Shown one piece after another: positions 8,007 through 17,422 of a stretch of 55,575 bases of DNA. Where the stretch lies: positions 1 through 55,575 of the forward strand of contig CALVDI010000008.1 of the NCBI GenBank assembly GCA_944326225.1, in the 5' to 3' direction. The notes beneath the pieces are model-generated. The model was not told the origin of the DNA. It did not search any database and saw only the letters and a program-made list of their open reading frames with translations. Both the position numbers and the translations under genes were made by a program. Within the stretch, counting starts at the first letter, position 1; every line of letters begins with the position of its first letter. This stretch comes from an uncultured Bacteroidales bacterium (lineage in GTDB: Bacteria; Bacteroidota; Bacteroidia; Bacteroidales; UBA932).

Positions 8007-8606
8007 TTATTTTATAATAGCCCTTAATTCTTTCTCGGACAGTCTCTCATTTTCTGGATAAAGGATTCTTTCGTGTTCTATAATCTGCTCTACGCAAAAT
8101 CTGAATTTCAATACTTTGGCTGGCACTCCTCCTGCAATTGCGTATGGAGGAACATTCTTAGTCACTACTGCACCTGCGGCTATGATGCATCCTCTGGAAA
8201 TGTGAACACCGTTAAGAATAGTAACATTTGTTCCTACCCATGTGTCTGATTCGATGATTACGGGCAAGTCATCTTCCGGTCTCTTATCAACATCAGTATA
8301 ATCAGTTATAAATTTTCCGACTATATGACTACTGTGGTTGCCTGCTATTATTGACACATTCGGAGCAAACACAACATGGTGATGAATAATAATGGCACTT
8401 TTAGTGCACCAGAAACGAGCATTGTCTCCAATGAATACGTTGTTTTCTAAGGTGATATACCTATAAGTGAAAGAACTATTGAATGGATGAAAAACCACAT
8501 TCTTCCCACAATATGCAAATAAGCCTTTTCCAATATACATTAGTAGGCGATCAATCGCTTTTTTGAAAAGAAGGTATAAAACAACTATGTATTTCATGTC
8601 ATTCAA
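8007..8606 (-). CDS. Hexapeptide-repeat (left-handed beta-helix) acyltransferase
   Basis: A 199-residue enzyme built from hexapeptide turns ([64 protein letters not shown]). The AGNH histidine and the terminal AGVPAK-type loop match the maltose/galactoside O-acetyltransferase group (WbbJ-like). It most likely O-acetylates a sugar of the capsule repeat unit using acetyl-CoA in the cytoplasm. The N-terminus is hydrophobic, suggesting membrane association. It overlaps the upstream glycosyltransferase by 8 nt. Confidence 0.85.
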   Translation of the reverse strand: MNDMKYIVVLYLLFKKAIDRLLMYIGKGLFAYCGKNVVFHPFNSSFTYRYITLENNVFIGDNARFWCTKSAIIIHHHVVFAPNVSIIAGNHSSHIVGKFITDYTDVDKRPEDDLPVIIESDTWVGTNVTILNGVHISRGCIIAAGAVVTKNVPPYAIAGGVPAKVLKFRFCVEQIIEHERILYPENERLSEKELRAIIK

Positions 8607-9684
8607 TATTTTCTAACAGGGATAGATACTGTCGAATAAATCTTCCTATACCTAAAGAATTTTCTGCTACAACTCGTGAATTTTTACAATATTGCAACCA
8701 TTTTGATTCCGATAGATTGACTGCACGAACAATACTTTCTGCTATTTCTTCAATATTATTTGGATTGAATAGGAATCCGTTTACATTTTCCTGCACATAC
8801 CTGCCATTATCACAGACATCGCTACATAGTACGGGAAGCCCTGTGGAGATGGCCTCACATATAACATTCGGTGTTCCCTCATAAAATGAAGGTAGGCAAA
8901 AATAATCGGTTTTATAGTATTCTTCGCGGATATTCTTAGTTTTCTCAAGTAACTCAATATAATGCCCAATGGACAGTTCATCAATCAACTTGCAGCACTT
9001 GTTGTAATAATCAAGATTCTCACCTATAGTCCCATCAACAAACCCGAACCACTTAACGTGGAATTTTGCACCAGTGTCAACAACCATTTTTACTGCCTGT
9101 ATGAAGTTCAAGGTATTCTTTGACTGCCATATGGAGGCAGCTATAATTATCTGAGGTACAGCATGTCTCGTTCTGTTAAGAAATGAAAAATAGTTAAAGT
9201 CTACAAAATTTGCTATAGTTGTAGTTTTTTTCTGTAAGAATTGAAAATTATCCTTTATAAATTTCTCCTGTGAGTATGCGTTTGGTACAACGTAGTTGGC
9301 CACTCTAAACAGATTGAATCTGAGCCGTTCTTTTTTTCCAATATGTTGTGTCGTATTTCTTTCTGATACAATCAGTTTGAAATGAGGGTAAAGAACTTTG
9401 ACGATGCAGGAGATTATGGAGGGGCTTTCCAGAAATGAGATTACCCAATCAGGCTTTTCGCGTTTTATGTACCGGTATGCATTGAATATCCGCTTGATAT
9501 TGCTGCTTTCAGGTAGAATATGCAATTCAATGCCGCCATCAAGACTGCTTAGAAAAAAATTCACATCGTGGTACACCAGCATCTGCACAACATGCCCTGC
9601 CTTGTGCAATTGATTGGCCAGTCCAACTATCTGCCGCTGCGCTCCTCCTGCGCCAAGGCTGTCGATGAAACATATTATCTTCAT
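8599..9684 (-). CDS. GT4 glycosyltransferase
   Basis: A 361-residue GT-B enzyme beginning with the classic [17 protein letters not shown] acceptor loop. The second domain opens at [20 protein letters not shown] and carries the donor motif [20 protein letters not shown] (E-x7-E). This start motif is common in GT4 enzymes that transfer N-acetylhexosamine or hexose to lipid-linked glycans. It overlaps the Wzy gene upstream by 4 nt and the acyltransferase downstream by 8 nt, so these three are translationally linked. Confidence 0.88.
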   Translation of the reverse strand: MKIICFIDSLGAGGAQRQIVGLANQLHKAGHVVQMLVYHDVNFFLSSLDGGIELHILPESSNIKRIFNAYRYIKREKPDWVISFLESPSIISCIVKVLYPHFKLIVSERNTTQHIGKKERLRFNLFRVANYVVPNAYSQEKFIKDNFQFLQKKTTTIANFVDFNYFSFLNRTRHAVPQIIIAASIWQSKNTLNFIQAVKMVVDTGAKFHVKWFGFVDGTIGENLDYYNKCCKLIDELSIGHYIELLEKTKNIREEYYKTDYFCLPSFYEGTPNVICEAISTGLPVLCSDVCDNGRYVQENVNGFLFNPNNIEEIAESIVRAVNLSESKWLQYCKNSRVVAENSLGIGRFIRQYLSLLENIE

Positions 9685-10853
9685 ATATTCGTGCAGCTTA
9701 AATTTTTTCTATCTTTTACAATATTTCCGATTATTATTCCTAATAGAAAATTGTTCATTACTCCGCCTATTTCAGTATATCCCATAGATATTACAGATTG
9801 TAAGAGCCAAATTGTCAGACCTGTATATGCCGCATATTTTATTGACGTATCCTCATTTGACAGGTAGATATATCGAAATAATGATATAAATAAAAGTGCA
9901 TATAGGACAACTCCCAACAACCCATTATCAACTAACAGTTCAAGCCAATCACAATGGGCATAATTACCGGCAATCCAGACAGATGCAGATATACCATTGC
10001 CGAAGAGAATATGCCAAAGGCTAGTATCTTCCAACCAATATCTAAAAAGACTTAGGTATATAACATCGCGACTGCTGGTAAAGTTATTTTTTGAGGGGTC
10101 TATGCGTGATAGTAAATACTCATTAGAAATAATATTGTAATACAAAAATGTACTTGCCCCAGCGAATAAAATAATTAATAAAAATATAGATTTTAATGAT
10201 ATACGGTGGGTCTTATAATAATATAATAAAACAAATATCATCGCTATCAAGAGACACAGAATAGCACCTCGTTTTGCACTTGAGATGATTAATGTTCCAG
10301 CAATGCAAAGAGAGATATATCCAATTAATTTGTATTTCTTTATGATGATAGGTATAAATGGTAAGATATATGTTATAAGATATCCTGTATTATTTGTGAA
10401 TGAGTCATATTCAAGGGATAGTAGATTTACAGAAAAATAGTATCTAGTAATGCTTATAATAAAGAATATGAAGAAAAGAAATGTCAAGTAATAAGTGCTA
10501 AAATTATTTTGGAGGGCAGCAATATACGTAATGAAAAAAGATAATGTAAATACGACCATGCCTTTAAATTGGGAAAAAGTGTTTAAAGTGATTCCAATGT
10601 TGTTATGCACCTTCATTGGTGAGGCGATGAAGGTTATCGTCAGCATCAATGTGAATAAAATCCATATCCATATCACTGTAGGATTTTTTCTTAAGATGGT
10701 CTCGACAAGACTGTATGCCCCAATGATTATCAAAGCTAAAAGAGAAGTTTGCGATATAATACTGCCAGATGGATACAATACACCCTGCAGATAATATATG
10801 ACAAACAGTAAAACAGATATATTTAATCTGTTAGAAAATTGACTTATAGACAT
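9681..10853 (-). CDS. wzy: Wzy-type polysaccharide polymerase (O-antigen ligase/polymerase family)
   Basis: A 390-residue protein made almost wholly of hydrophobic segments (about 10-12 membrane spans) with a larger periplasmic loop near residues 240-310. Two family landmarks are visible: SAKRGA in the middle and the histidine-containing AHCDWLELLVDNGLLG motif of Wzy/WaaL-like enzymes before the last spans. It should polymerise the undecaprenyl-linked repeat unit in the periplasm. It is very AT-rich: one 60-nt line inside it (10141-10200) has 13 G+C, against 33 in a line of pckA. Polymerase versus ligase is decided by the capsule context. Confidence 0.8.
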   Translation of the reverse strand: MSISQFSNRLNISVLLFVIYYLQGVLYPSGSIISQTSLLALIIIGAYSLVETILRKNPTVIWIWILFTLMLTITFIASPMKVHNNIGITLNTFSQFKGMVVFTLSFFITYIAALQNNFSTYYLTFLFFIFFIISITRYYFSVNLLSLEYDSFTNNTGYLITYILPFIPIIIKKYKLIGYISLCIAGTLIISSAKRGAILCLLIAMIFVLLYYYKTHRISLKSIFLLIILFAGASTFLYYNIISNEYLLSRIDPSKNNFTSSRDVIYLSLFRYWLEDTSLWHILFGNGISASVWIAGNYAHCDWLELLVDNGLLGVVLYALLFISLFRYIYLSNEDTSIKYAAYTGLTIWLLQSVISMGYTEIGGVMNNFLLGIIIGNIVKDRKNLSCTNI

Positions 10854-10899
10854 CGATCGTATTAAAAATGTATTTGGATATATTTATACTATCACAGTC

Positions 10900-11853
10900 T
10901 TACCTATTTTGAAACAATTTTATCCTTTCATCGATGATATTGCCTTTTTCAATATTGAGAGCTTTGTTTAAAACAATGTTGTTTTTCCCTTCGATAAGGT
11001 CATCAACATATTTAACGGCTTCTTCGCAGATACTCTCGGATGCTGTTTTATAAAATATGGAAGGAGTATGGTCTACAACATAGTGCAGCACTCCGTTCAC
11101 CATATAGATAGGGTTATCAATGGTGGTAGGTTCTGAAGTCTCTATTCCGCCATGTCTGTCGCAACTGATATCAATTATCATGCTGTTTCTTTTCATTCGT
11201 TTTAAATCCTCGCGATAGATGATATGGTCAGTCCTTTTTGTGTCCCACAGTATGGCATTTACTATGACATCATATTTCCCGAGTTCTTCTCTTAGCAACG
11301 CTTCCGTATGTCTGTTATAGCAGGTGACGGTCGCTCCCATAAAGTCAAGTGTCTTGATGGCACCTCTTGCGACATTACCTCTGCCAATAAGTGCCACATT
11401 TGTTCTATAAGGGAAAGTCCCGTAGCACATATAAGCGTGCATGATAGCTGCTTCTCCTGCTATTTCATTATTACGCCAGAAACAGTGCCGGCCTCCTTCA
11501 TACATATCTTCCCAAGCATATGATGTTAATCGGCCGCCTATCAGCTTATCCGTGATGTCTCGGTTCTGAACAGCATGAATCCAGCCGAACACAGTTTGTT
11601 CGTTCAACTTGTCAAGATATTCCGCATCTCCGATTTTAGGATCACATATTATGTCTTTTGTAAGAATTTCTGCTCGTGAAACAACATTTATACCATGTTC
11701 GCGGTAATCGTCATCGCCATATCCAAAATCGGCACCGTATCCTGTTTCAACATAAACATACTGTTTGTTTTTTATGTCATCTATTTTCTCGGGCAGCAGG
11801 GCTATTCTTCTCTCGTTTTCTTTGTGGCTTTTAGGGAATCCAATTGTATTCAT
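10900..11853 (-). CDS. Opine-type dehydrogenase, N5-(carboxyethyl)ornithine synthase/alanine dehydrogenase-like
   Basis: A 317-residue protein of the alanine dehydrogenase fold. It shows FPKSHKENERRIALLPE at the start, the VYVETGYGADFGYGDDDY segment, a catalytic-region GWIHAVQNRDITD, the dinucleotide loop ALIGRGNVARGAIKTLDFMG, and DISCDRHGGIETSEPTT. Length and motifs fit N5-(1-carboxyethyl)ornithine synthase, which reductively couples pyruvate to the side-chain amine of ornithine or lysine. Such N-(1-carboxyethyl) amino acids are known decorations of some bacterial O-antigens, and an ATP-grasp ligase gene follows within 5 nt in transcription order reversed (its stop at 11858). The amino acid substrate is unknown. 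Confidence 0.75.
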   Translation of the reverse strand: MNTIGFPKSHKENERRIALLPEKIDDIKNKQYVYVETGYGADFGYGDDDYREHGINVVSRAEILTKDIICDPKIGDAEYLDKLNEQTVFGWIHAVQNRDITDKLIGGRLTSYAWEDMYEGGRHCFWRNNEIAGEAAIMHAYMCYGTFPYRTNVALIGRGNVARGAIKTLDFMGATVTCYNRHTEALLREELGKYDVIVNAILWDTKRTDHIIYREDLKRMKRNSMIIDISCDRHGGIETSEPTTIDNPIYMVNGVLHYVVDHTPSIFYKTASESICEEAVKYVDDLIEGKNNIVLNKALNIEKGNIIDERIKLFQNR

Positions 11854-11857
11854 ACTT

Positions 11858-12763
11858 TTAATTTTTATTAGGTAGTTTTATGTATTGTCCAAATAGAGTA
11901 TCGGTTTCTTTTAGAAGATTGTTGTCAAAACCACTTTGTGGGAAAAATGTCATTTCTCCAAAATATACTCGGCCGTTTACATTATATAAATCTACACGTA
12001 AGTACGGAATCCCCTCTGAAAGTTTAGCGGCGACATCAAACATCTCATCTAGAGATTTTGGTTTTGGTAATGTAAAATTGGGCGGAGCGTTCTTCCCTCT
12101 CTTATTTAACCTTAACAGGTTCCAATCTCGATCAAAGAAATAAAATTTTGTATCACCAACATTACGATCGTAACAAATCATCACATTATGAGCTGTTCCA
12201 TCAGTACATGTAAATTTATAGTCTTTTAACTCTCCATCTGAGTCCTCAAGATATTGCTCTGCTATAATTCTTGGCTTAACATTTTTATACGGCCATTCCT
12301 TTAAACTGCGATATATGTTTAATTTTAAAGATTGATTTAATCTTTTTTTAGTTTTATCAATATCTAACAACGCTTTATCTTTACATATAACAACACCGCA
12401 ACTTCCTCCTCCATTTGTTGTTTTTAAAACGAATTTATCGGGTAGAATATCAAAATCTATTTCATCTACCGAGTTCCAAACACCTATCGTGGGAATAATA
12501 TAGTTGTCTCCGATAATTGACGCAACATATTTTTTCGCCTCATATTTATCAACCATTATGGTATATTCATCATGGCGGTTATATAATTTCAGCCACTGCA
12601 ACTTTTCATTAAAGGTCTGAGGATTCTTAAGATTAAGTTTCCTCCCCATTTTTAGATAGAATAATATTTGAATATATATTCTGTCTGGTATCCACCACAA
12701 TCTTTTTAAAGCACTTATTAGTAGAGTCTTAGGTTTTTTTATGTATTGTAAAAGAGTGACCAT
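11858..12763 (-). CDS. TupA-like ATP-grasp ligase
   Basis: A 301-residue protein of the TupA-like ATP-grasp family often seen in capsule clusters. It starts with a membrane-leaning basic region, then NPQTFNEKLQWLKLYNR (a family hallmark), DKFVLKTTNGGGSCGVVIC (the ATP-binding grasp strand and Gly-rich loop), IIAEQYLEDSDGELKDYKF, and a C-terminal LRVDLYNVNGRVYFGEMTFF metal/ATP site. Family members are thought to form amide bonds between an amino acid or amine and a uronic acid carboxylate. Here ugd and the UDP-GlcA epimerase would supply the uronic acid and the adjacent dehydrogenase the amino component; that chain is inference. Confidence 0.8.
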   Translation of the reverse strand: MVTLLQYIKKPKTLLISALKRLWWIPDRIYIQILFYLKMGRKLNLKNPQTFNEKLQWLKLYNRHDEYTIMVDKYEAKKYVASIIGDNYIIPTIGVWNSVDEIDFDILPDKFVLKTTNGGGSCGVVICKDKALLDIDKTKKRLNQSLKLNIYRSLKEWPYKNVKPRIIAEQYLEDSDGELKDYKFTCTDGTAHNVMICYDRNVGDTKFYFFDRDWNLLRLNKRGKNAPPNFTLPKPKSLDEMFDVAAKLSEGIPYLRVDLYNVNGRVYFGEMTFFPQSGFDNNLLKETDTLFGQYIKLPNKN

Positions 12764-12777
12764 GTTATTTTAAGAAT

Positions 12778-13893
12778 TCAATTATTATGTAGTGTTTGCA
12801 GTAGTTTATCCCGATGCGATTCGCAATTAATCATATTCAAAATTTCAACAAGTTTCTTTTGAGACAATACTGATGGGATGAGATGCCTTATTCTTAGACC
12901 TTTTATAATACGACTGGTGTAAGGTTCGAGTTTGATTCTTATACAATTTGCTGATGATTTGTAGTATGTGTTTTGTTTGTCTTGTAGTAATTGCTTGTCA
13001 TTTATAATACCATTTAAATCTGATATTTTGCGGTCAAAAGATACTCTGTTGTTAACGACTTGCAATCCCACATTTTCATTATTCTGTATATATGGTATTG
13101 CATGAATATTTATTATATTTTTACAAAAATCTATTATAGTCAAATAGCCTTCGTTCCATATTGAGTTACGATAACTGGAATCAAAACAAAAATTGCCAAG
13201 TCCATAGATAATCGGCTTCCCATTATAAAACTCGTAACCACTAAAACAGTGCTGATGATGATTTACTACCGCATCGGCACCTGCATCTATGAAAAAACGA
13301 TAGGTGTCAACCATTCTGAGTGACGGCAGCTGATACATCTCGTGACCGCCATGGACTATGACCAGCACATAATCTGCACTCTGTTTTGCCTCCTTGATTT
13401 TATAGTATTGCTGTATCGGGTTGAGAGGATTGGCTCCCGCAGAATCATTACCGGCAATGGAGAACTCATGCTCACAGCAGTTAATTATCGCTAATGTTTC
13501 TCCATCTTTTCTTTTATACAATATTTTTGAGGCGTCCTCTAAGTTCTTGCCAACACCAACTGTGTCAATATTATATTGTGAGCATAAACTAACGGTGTCC
13601 ATCAAGCCTTGGGTTCCAAAATCCATAATGTGATTATTGGCCAAGGTGGCTATGTTGAATCCTGCATATTTGATTGCTTCTATGCCTTTGGGGGAAGAAG
13701 ACAAATTCGGACCACATTTTTCTATCGGAGGATAATTCCCCAATACGGCAGGGCACTCGTAATTCACTATGGAATAATCGGCTGATTTGATGATGGGTTC
13801 CACCTCGCAGAATATGGAGTGATAATCTCCGCTCTCCACTATCGGTTTCAGTCTTTCAGTCGGACAGAAATCTCCTGCAACTAAAATCTTCAT
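12778..13893 (-). CDS. CapA-like metallophosphatase-fold protein
   Basis: A 371-residue protein with the CapA (poly-gamma-glutamate synthesis) set of metal-binding motifs: VAGDF at the start, NYECP, TLANNHIMDFG, VIVHGGHE, and VVNHHQHCFSGYEFYNGKPI followed by YGLGNFCFD. CapA proteins are part of the poly-gamma-glutamate machinery; related calcineurin-fold members occur in capsule loci with ATP-grasp genes. No signal peptide or membrane anchor is visible here, unlike classical CapA, so a cytoplasmic role is likely. It lies 14 nt upstream of the ATP-grasp gene and overlaps the GT2 gene by 4 nt, suggesting it acts with them on amino-acid decoration. Confidence 0.78.
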   Translation of the reverse strand: MKILVAGDFCPTERLKPIVESGDYHSIFCEVEPIIKSADYSIVNYECPAVLGNYPPIEKCGPNLSSSPKGIEAIKYAGFNIATLANNHIMDFGTQGLMDTVSLCSQYNIDTVGVGKNLEDASKILYKRKDGETLAIINCCEHEFSIAGNDSAGANPLNPIQQYYKIKEAKQSADYVLVIVHGGHEMYQLPSLRMVDTYRFFIDAGADAVVNHHQHCFSGYEFYNGKPIIYGLGNFCFDSSYRNSIWNEGYLTIIDFCKNIINIHAIPYIQNNENVGLQVVNNRVSFDRKISDLNGIINDKQLLQDKQNTYYKSSANCIRIKLEPYTSRIIKGLRIRHLIPSVLSQKKLVEILNMINCESHRDKLLQTLHNN

Positions 13894-14858
13894 AAAGCCT
13901 TATGTCGTTTTATAAGGTAAATATAATAATACGGTTTAATAATGTTAAGTGCCATCAATTTAACACATTGAACAAAAGGTATATGCTTAAACATTAGTTT
14001 ATAATTAGTGTACTGGGATAAATTCAGTTTTTTAAGCATATTTTTTAAATCCACCTCTTTGTCATATCCGTTTGCTATAAAACCATTAATGACAGAAGAA
14101 CAGAATCGCCAGAGAGCCTCAGTCAATGAATTATACTTTCCACAAGTCTTATTGCGGATGCATTGTAGAAATAAGATACTGTAGATCCCATTGGACTTTA
14201 ATCGTAAATGTGTAGATGAAGATGGATTAATTCTGTAATAATATACAACTTGTGGAATATGAACAATTTGTGTTGCGTATTGTAATACTTGATAAAACAA
14301 TATTCCGTCTTCTCCATTGGTGGCATGATCTAATGTTATGAAGTTATGGTCTTTAAATAGATCGTTTTTAAATAATTTGCTACATAAAGTATGCGAATAT
14401 GATGTTGATAATAGTGCTTTATACACTGCTTCAGGATTATTGCCGAAAGGAAGTGATAAATGTGATTCATAAAGAATCTTGTTTTCAATAAATTGCTGCA
14501 TCTCTCCAGATGTGATATCCGCACCAGTGTCGAGAGCTGATTTCAGAAGTGTTTCTATGCTATTTAAGGGCATTTTGTCATCACTGTCGCAGAATGTGAT
14601 ATAATCTCCAGTAGCAGCTTTGTATCCGGTTTCTCGGGCTCTCATAAGTCCTTTATTCTCGTTATGATTAAGAATTTTTATTCTATTATCTTTCGCTGCG
14701 TATTTTCTGACTATGTCCATTGACCTGTCAGGAGTGCAGTCATTTACTAAAATTATTTCTATGTTTGTATATGTCTGATTGACGATAGTCTCAAGACATT
14801 CCTCGATGTATTTCTCTACATTGTACACAGGAATACAGATGCTTACTTTTGGTTTCAT
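13890..14858 (-). CDS. GT2 (GT-A fold) glycosyltransferase
   Basis: A 322-residue glycosyltransferase. It starts with VSICIPVYNVEKYIEECLET, has the nucleotide-sugar site LVNDCTPDRSMDIV, the metal-binding DSDD in ITFCDSDDKMPL, and the downstream NGEDGILFYQVLQYA segment. These inverting enzymes add a sugar to the undecaprenyl-linked intermediate. The C-terminal region ends in a hydrophobic stretch near KPYYYIYLIKRHKA that may associate with the membrane. It overlaps both neighbours (wzx and the CapA-like gene) by 4 nt. Confidence 0.88.
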   Translation of the reverse strand: MKPKVSICIPVYNVEKYIEECLETIVNQTYTNIEIILVNDCTPDRSMDIVRKYAAKDNRIKILNHNENKGLMRARETGYKAATGDYITFCDSDDKMPLNSIETLLKSALDTGADITSGEMQQFIENKILYESHLSLPFGNNPEAVYKALLSTSYSHTLCSKLFKNDLFKDHNFITLDHATNGEDGILFYQVLQYATQIVHIPQVVYYYRINPSSSTHLRLKSNGIYSILFLQCIRNKTCGKYNSLTEALWRFCSSVINGFIANGYDKEVDLKNMLKKLNLSQYTNYKLMFKHIPFVQCVKLMALNIIKPYYYIYLIKRHKAL

Positions 14859-16375
14859 TTTATAATAGAAAATAAACTTTTGCGTTCATGCTTTTTAAAA
14901 ATGAGGAATATGAGAATTCCTAAAGTTATAAGCGCGCTAAGAACCATTTGTGACAGTAGAACCCAGAGTGTGTCAATTTCCCACCAGCAATTGAAACTTT
15001 TTGAAATGATGTAGGCAATAAGACAGACTGCCAATATGGTTATGAATGAACCGGTTCCAATTTTCCATACTCCTGAGTATATCCTATTTACACAATATAT
15101 ATTCAAGACATAACTTTGTACTATTGAGAATAAAGCACTGATATATAATATGACTTTTGCCTGATGAAAATCAAATAAACTACAAAACAGTAGAATTAAG
15201 ATTATATCGATAATTCCAAGGATTACAGTCATAATTGCAGGAAATTTAACCTTATTCCATGCCCTATAAACAAAAGCTAATATTCCTCCAGCAGCATAGA
15301 ATGGTAATGGTAATAGTTTAATTATAAGCCAGCTGTCATAAACCGCAAAAGAACTGTCAAGCCATAATGAAAGAAGTGGACTTGAGACACCTGCGATAGT
15401 TCCGCACAGTACAGCAGAAAGGCATCCTACAATTTTTGATTGAGTCATTGCAAGAGATTGAACCTCTTTGTGATTCTCCTTCGAATATGCAATCAGTATA
15501 AGCGGCCCGAACAAGGAGCCTACGACATTTGTGATGACCATTACATAGCTGCCCAAAGAAGATATTGCTCCAAGTCGCCCTGATGCTTCAGGTCCAAGAT
15601 ACAGATTAAAAAGTAGATTATCGGTCCTATATAATAGTGTGTCTCCTAATTGCTGTACTAATACCCAGGCAGACATTGCAATGATGGCTGTCAGTATCGT
15701 TTTATCAAATGTATTCAGACGAATCTTTATTTCTGACGGCTTAGTCTTTAAGAATAAATATGCACTGATTGCAAGAACTATACATTCTGTAAGAAACCCG
15801 GATAATCCTACATATGCTACATTTACATTAATATATTCAAACAATATCCATACAACAACTAACGTCATCACATTGCGCACAATTTTTAATAAATTCATGA
15901 GATCCAACCTGTTTTGTGCGTATAGAGTAACATTCAGCAAACTGGATAAAAGAGAGACGATGAAACTTAATGCTGTATAAATAAATAGATATTGAGCACT
16001 TGCTGTTAATCCTTCCGGTATCTGAAATAAATTGTCTATTTTTATTATGACCCCAATAAATATTGGCAACACGCAGATGACAATTGCGCCTATCGCCAAC
16101 ATTGATGTTGAAATCACTCTCGAAGCTTGCTCATAATCCGATTTCTGAAGAGCCACAGAATAAAATCTTGTATATGAGCTTGTCAAGGCCCCTGTTGCAA
16201 CACTTATGTATTGATTTATAATCAGGGCCAAGGGAAGTATCCCGTAAGCTGACACACCAAGCTGGTCAACAAGATATGGGGTATAAACAAGAGCGATGAT
16301 GATATTGACAGCCAAGGAAACAATGTTTGTGTAGAAATTGACTCTTGTCTGTGCTGTTTTATCATTTATTCTCAT
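14855..16375 (-). CDS. wzx: Wzx-type polysaccharide flippase (MOP superfamily)
   Basis: A 506-residue protein with about 12-14 evenly spaced hydrophobic segments and few charged residues, of the length of Wzx/RfbX flippases. It begins with a short polar segment, then FYTNIVSLAVNIIIALVYTPYL, the usual first span with an internal polar NPY-like stretch. It should translocate the lipid-linked repeat unit across the inner membrane before Wzy polymerises it. It is the first gene of the AT-rich specific block in transcription order; the 246 nt upstream hold a relic and then a GNAT/small-protein module. Confidence 0.85.
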   Translation of the reverse strand: MRINDKTAQTRVNFYTNIVSLAVNIIIALVYTPYLVDQLGVSAYGILPLALIINQYISVATGALTSSYTRFYSVALQKSDYEQASRVISTSMLAIGAIVICVLPIFIGVIIKIDNLFQIPEGLTASAQYLFIYTALSFIVSLLSSLLNVTLYAQNRLDLMNLLKIVRNVMTLVVVWILFEYINVNVAYVGLSGFLTECIVLAISAYLFLKTKPSEIKIRLNTFDKTILTAIIAMSAWVLVQQLGDTLLYRTDNLLFNLYLGPEASGRLGAISSLGSYVMVITNVVGSLFGPLILIAYSKENHKEVQSLAMTQSKIVGCLSAVLCGTIAGVSSPLLSLWLDSSFAVYDSWLIIKLLPLPFYAAGGILAFVYRAWNKVKFPAIMTVILGIIDIILILLFCSLFDFHQAKVILYISALFSIVQSYVLNIYCVNRIYSGVWKIGTGSFITILAVCLIAYIISKSFNCWWEIDTLWVLLSQMVLSALITLGILIFLIFKKHERKSLFSIIK

Positions 16376-16426
16376 AAATAATATATGCAGAACTTATTCT
16401 ATCGTGTTCTGGTTTGACAAAAGTTA

Positions 16427-16618
16427 TTATAAAAGACAGCAGGCAAGCTTGTATGCCTTGTGGTCATTAGTGCGTAATACTTTATCTAACGGTCGCCAGG
16501 AATACGGTATGTTATTGTAGGTGCATAAGTCGTGGTTGTACATATTGACGGTCAGTACGAATGTATGCTTATTTATATCCTCATTTCCATAGCTTGCTAT
16601 TCGTAAGGGCTTATGTCT
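16427..16618 (-). other. Open stretch without start after the GNAT gene, possible gene remnant
   Basis: This is most of the 246-nt gap between wzx and the GNAT gene. Directly after the tandem TGATGA stop of the GNAT gene and in the same frame, about 60 codons stay open before a stop at 16427, including VLTVNMYNHDLCTYNNIPYS. The only ATG is at 16543, leaving 37 codons. The composition looks protein-like, but I recognise no family. I see no clear promoter or terminator in the gap. Confidence 0.3.
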
Positions 16619-16621
16619 TCA

Positions 16622-17224
16622 TCAGCGAGTCTGCAGCCAGAGCTTCAGGTCACAGTACATCATCCGCGTCCTGAGCGATACGCTGGAAGGCAGCATGAAA
16701 GCCTTGCGCTCTTCCTGCTCGGACGAGTAGAGTGGAATAAAGCCGTTTCTTTCGTAAAAATTGATCGTCTGCGGATTGTTGAGTGAGTCCACAAGGATGA
16801 AACGGCAGCCCGTCTTATTGCTGCTGTGTGTCAACCATGTTTTCAGGTACTCTATCGTCTGTGTACCAATCGACATATTGCGGTAGTTGGCATTGACGCC
16901 AAGCTGCCCCAACAGGACGGCGGGATATGTGCGGGTCCGCTTTTCGTTCGGAATATTCCTCTGCAGTCTGTTCCTTGCAGATTTTGTCAATAAAGGTGTC
17001 TTGATACTGTCGTTTGACAAGGAAAATGCACAGATGATGCAATTCTTTCTATTGTCAAAAAAACAGTAAGACTTGCTTAAAAGCTCTTTTTCATACAGTA
17101 ATGATTCTTTTCGGAAGAAATCATCGATATCTGTGTCTCCGCATGTGAAATCCTCCAGCAGTTGACCTTGCGGCAGCCGGACATGCTCGCACAGTTCAGA
17201 CAGCTTGAAATCCCAACGCCTCAT
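16622..17224 (-). CDS. GNAT acetyltransferase of repeated module 1, putative toxin
   Basis: A 200-residue GNAT protein. Near the start it has FTCGDTDIDDFF, resembling the F-x-CG-x4-L-x-F element of TacT/AtaT-type toxins that acetylate charged tRNA. Next come NRLQRNIPNEKRTRTYPAVL and a compact acetyl-CoA region (LGVNANYRNMSIGTQTIEYL), then INFYERNGF, and a conserved tail LRTRMMYCDLKLWL. The small upstream gene overlaps it by 29 nt. A close paralogue lies at 20622-21233 and a decayed one at 18573-19049, each with the same partner type and promoter. Toxin activity is inferred; a role in modifying capsule sugars is the main alternative. Confidence 0.75.
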   Translation of the reverse strand: MRRWDFKLSELCEHVRLPQGQLLEDFTCGDTDIDDFFRKESLLYEKELLSKSYCFFDNRKNCIICAFSLSNDSIKTPLLTKSARNRLQRNIPNEKRTRTYPAVLLGQLGVNANYRNMSIGTQTIEYLKTWLTHSSNKTGCRFILVDSLNNPQTINFYERNGFIPLYSSEQEERKAFMLPSSVSLRTRMMYCDLKLWLQTR

Positions 17225-17390
17225 GCTCCCTCACAAATCTTCTTGACCTCTCAATGCATTCTTCCAAATCTTGATAGAAACCTTCCGGCAGTTCTTTCTC
17301 CGGAAGTCTGTCCACCATCTCCAGTCTTTCTTGGAACTTTTTGGCCGATTCCCCTGTCAGCACCGGCCCGCTCTTAAATTCTATAGCCAT
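17196..17390 (-). CDS. Small partner protein of GNAT module 1, putative antitoxin
   Basis: A 64-residue protein starting MAIEFKSGPVLTGESAKKF, followed by VDRLPEKELPEGFY and a charged helix ending REHEA. The same pattern (EFKSGP-x-LTGESA, DxLPxxxLPEGF, REHEA) recurs in the partner of module 3, and most of it in module 2. I recognise no named family, and it does not look like the ribbon-helix-helix DUF1778 proteins usually paired with GNAT toxins. Its 3' end overlaps the GNAT start by 29 nt, suggesting coupled translation. It has its own promoter 33 nt upstream. Confidence 0.75.
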   Translation of the reverse strand: MAIEFKSGPVLTGESAKKFQERLEMVDRLPEKELPEGFYQDLEECIERSRRFVREHEALGFQAV

Positions 17391-17422
17391 AAAGTTCGTA
17401 TTTTTAATATTTAATCCAATGA

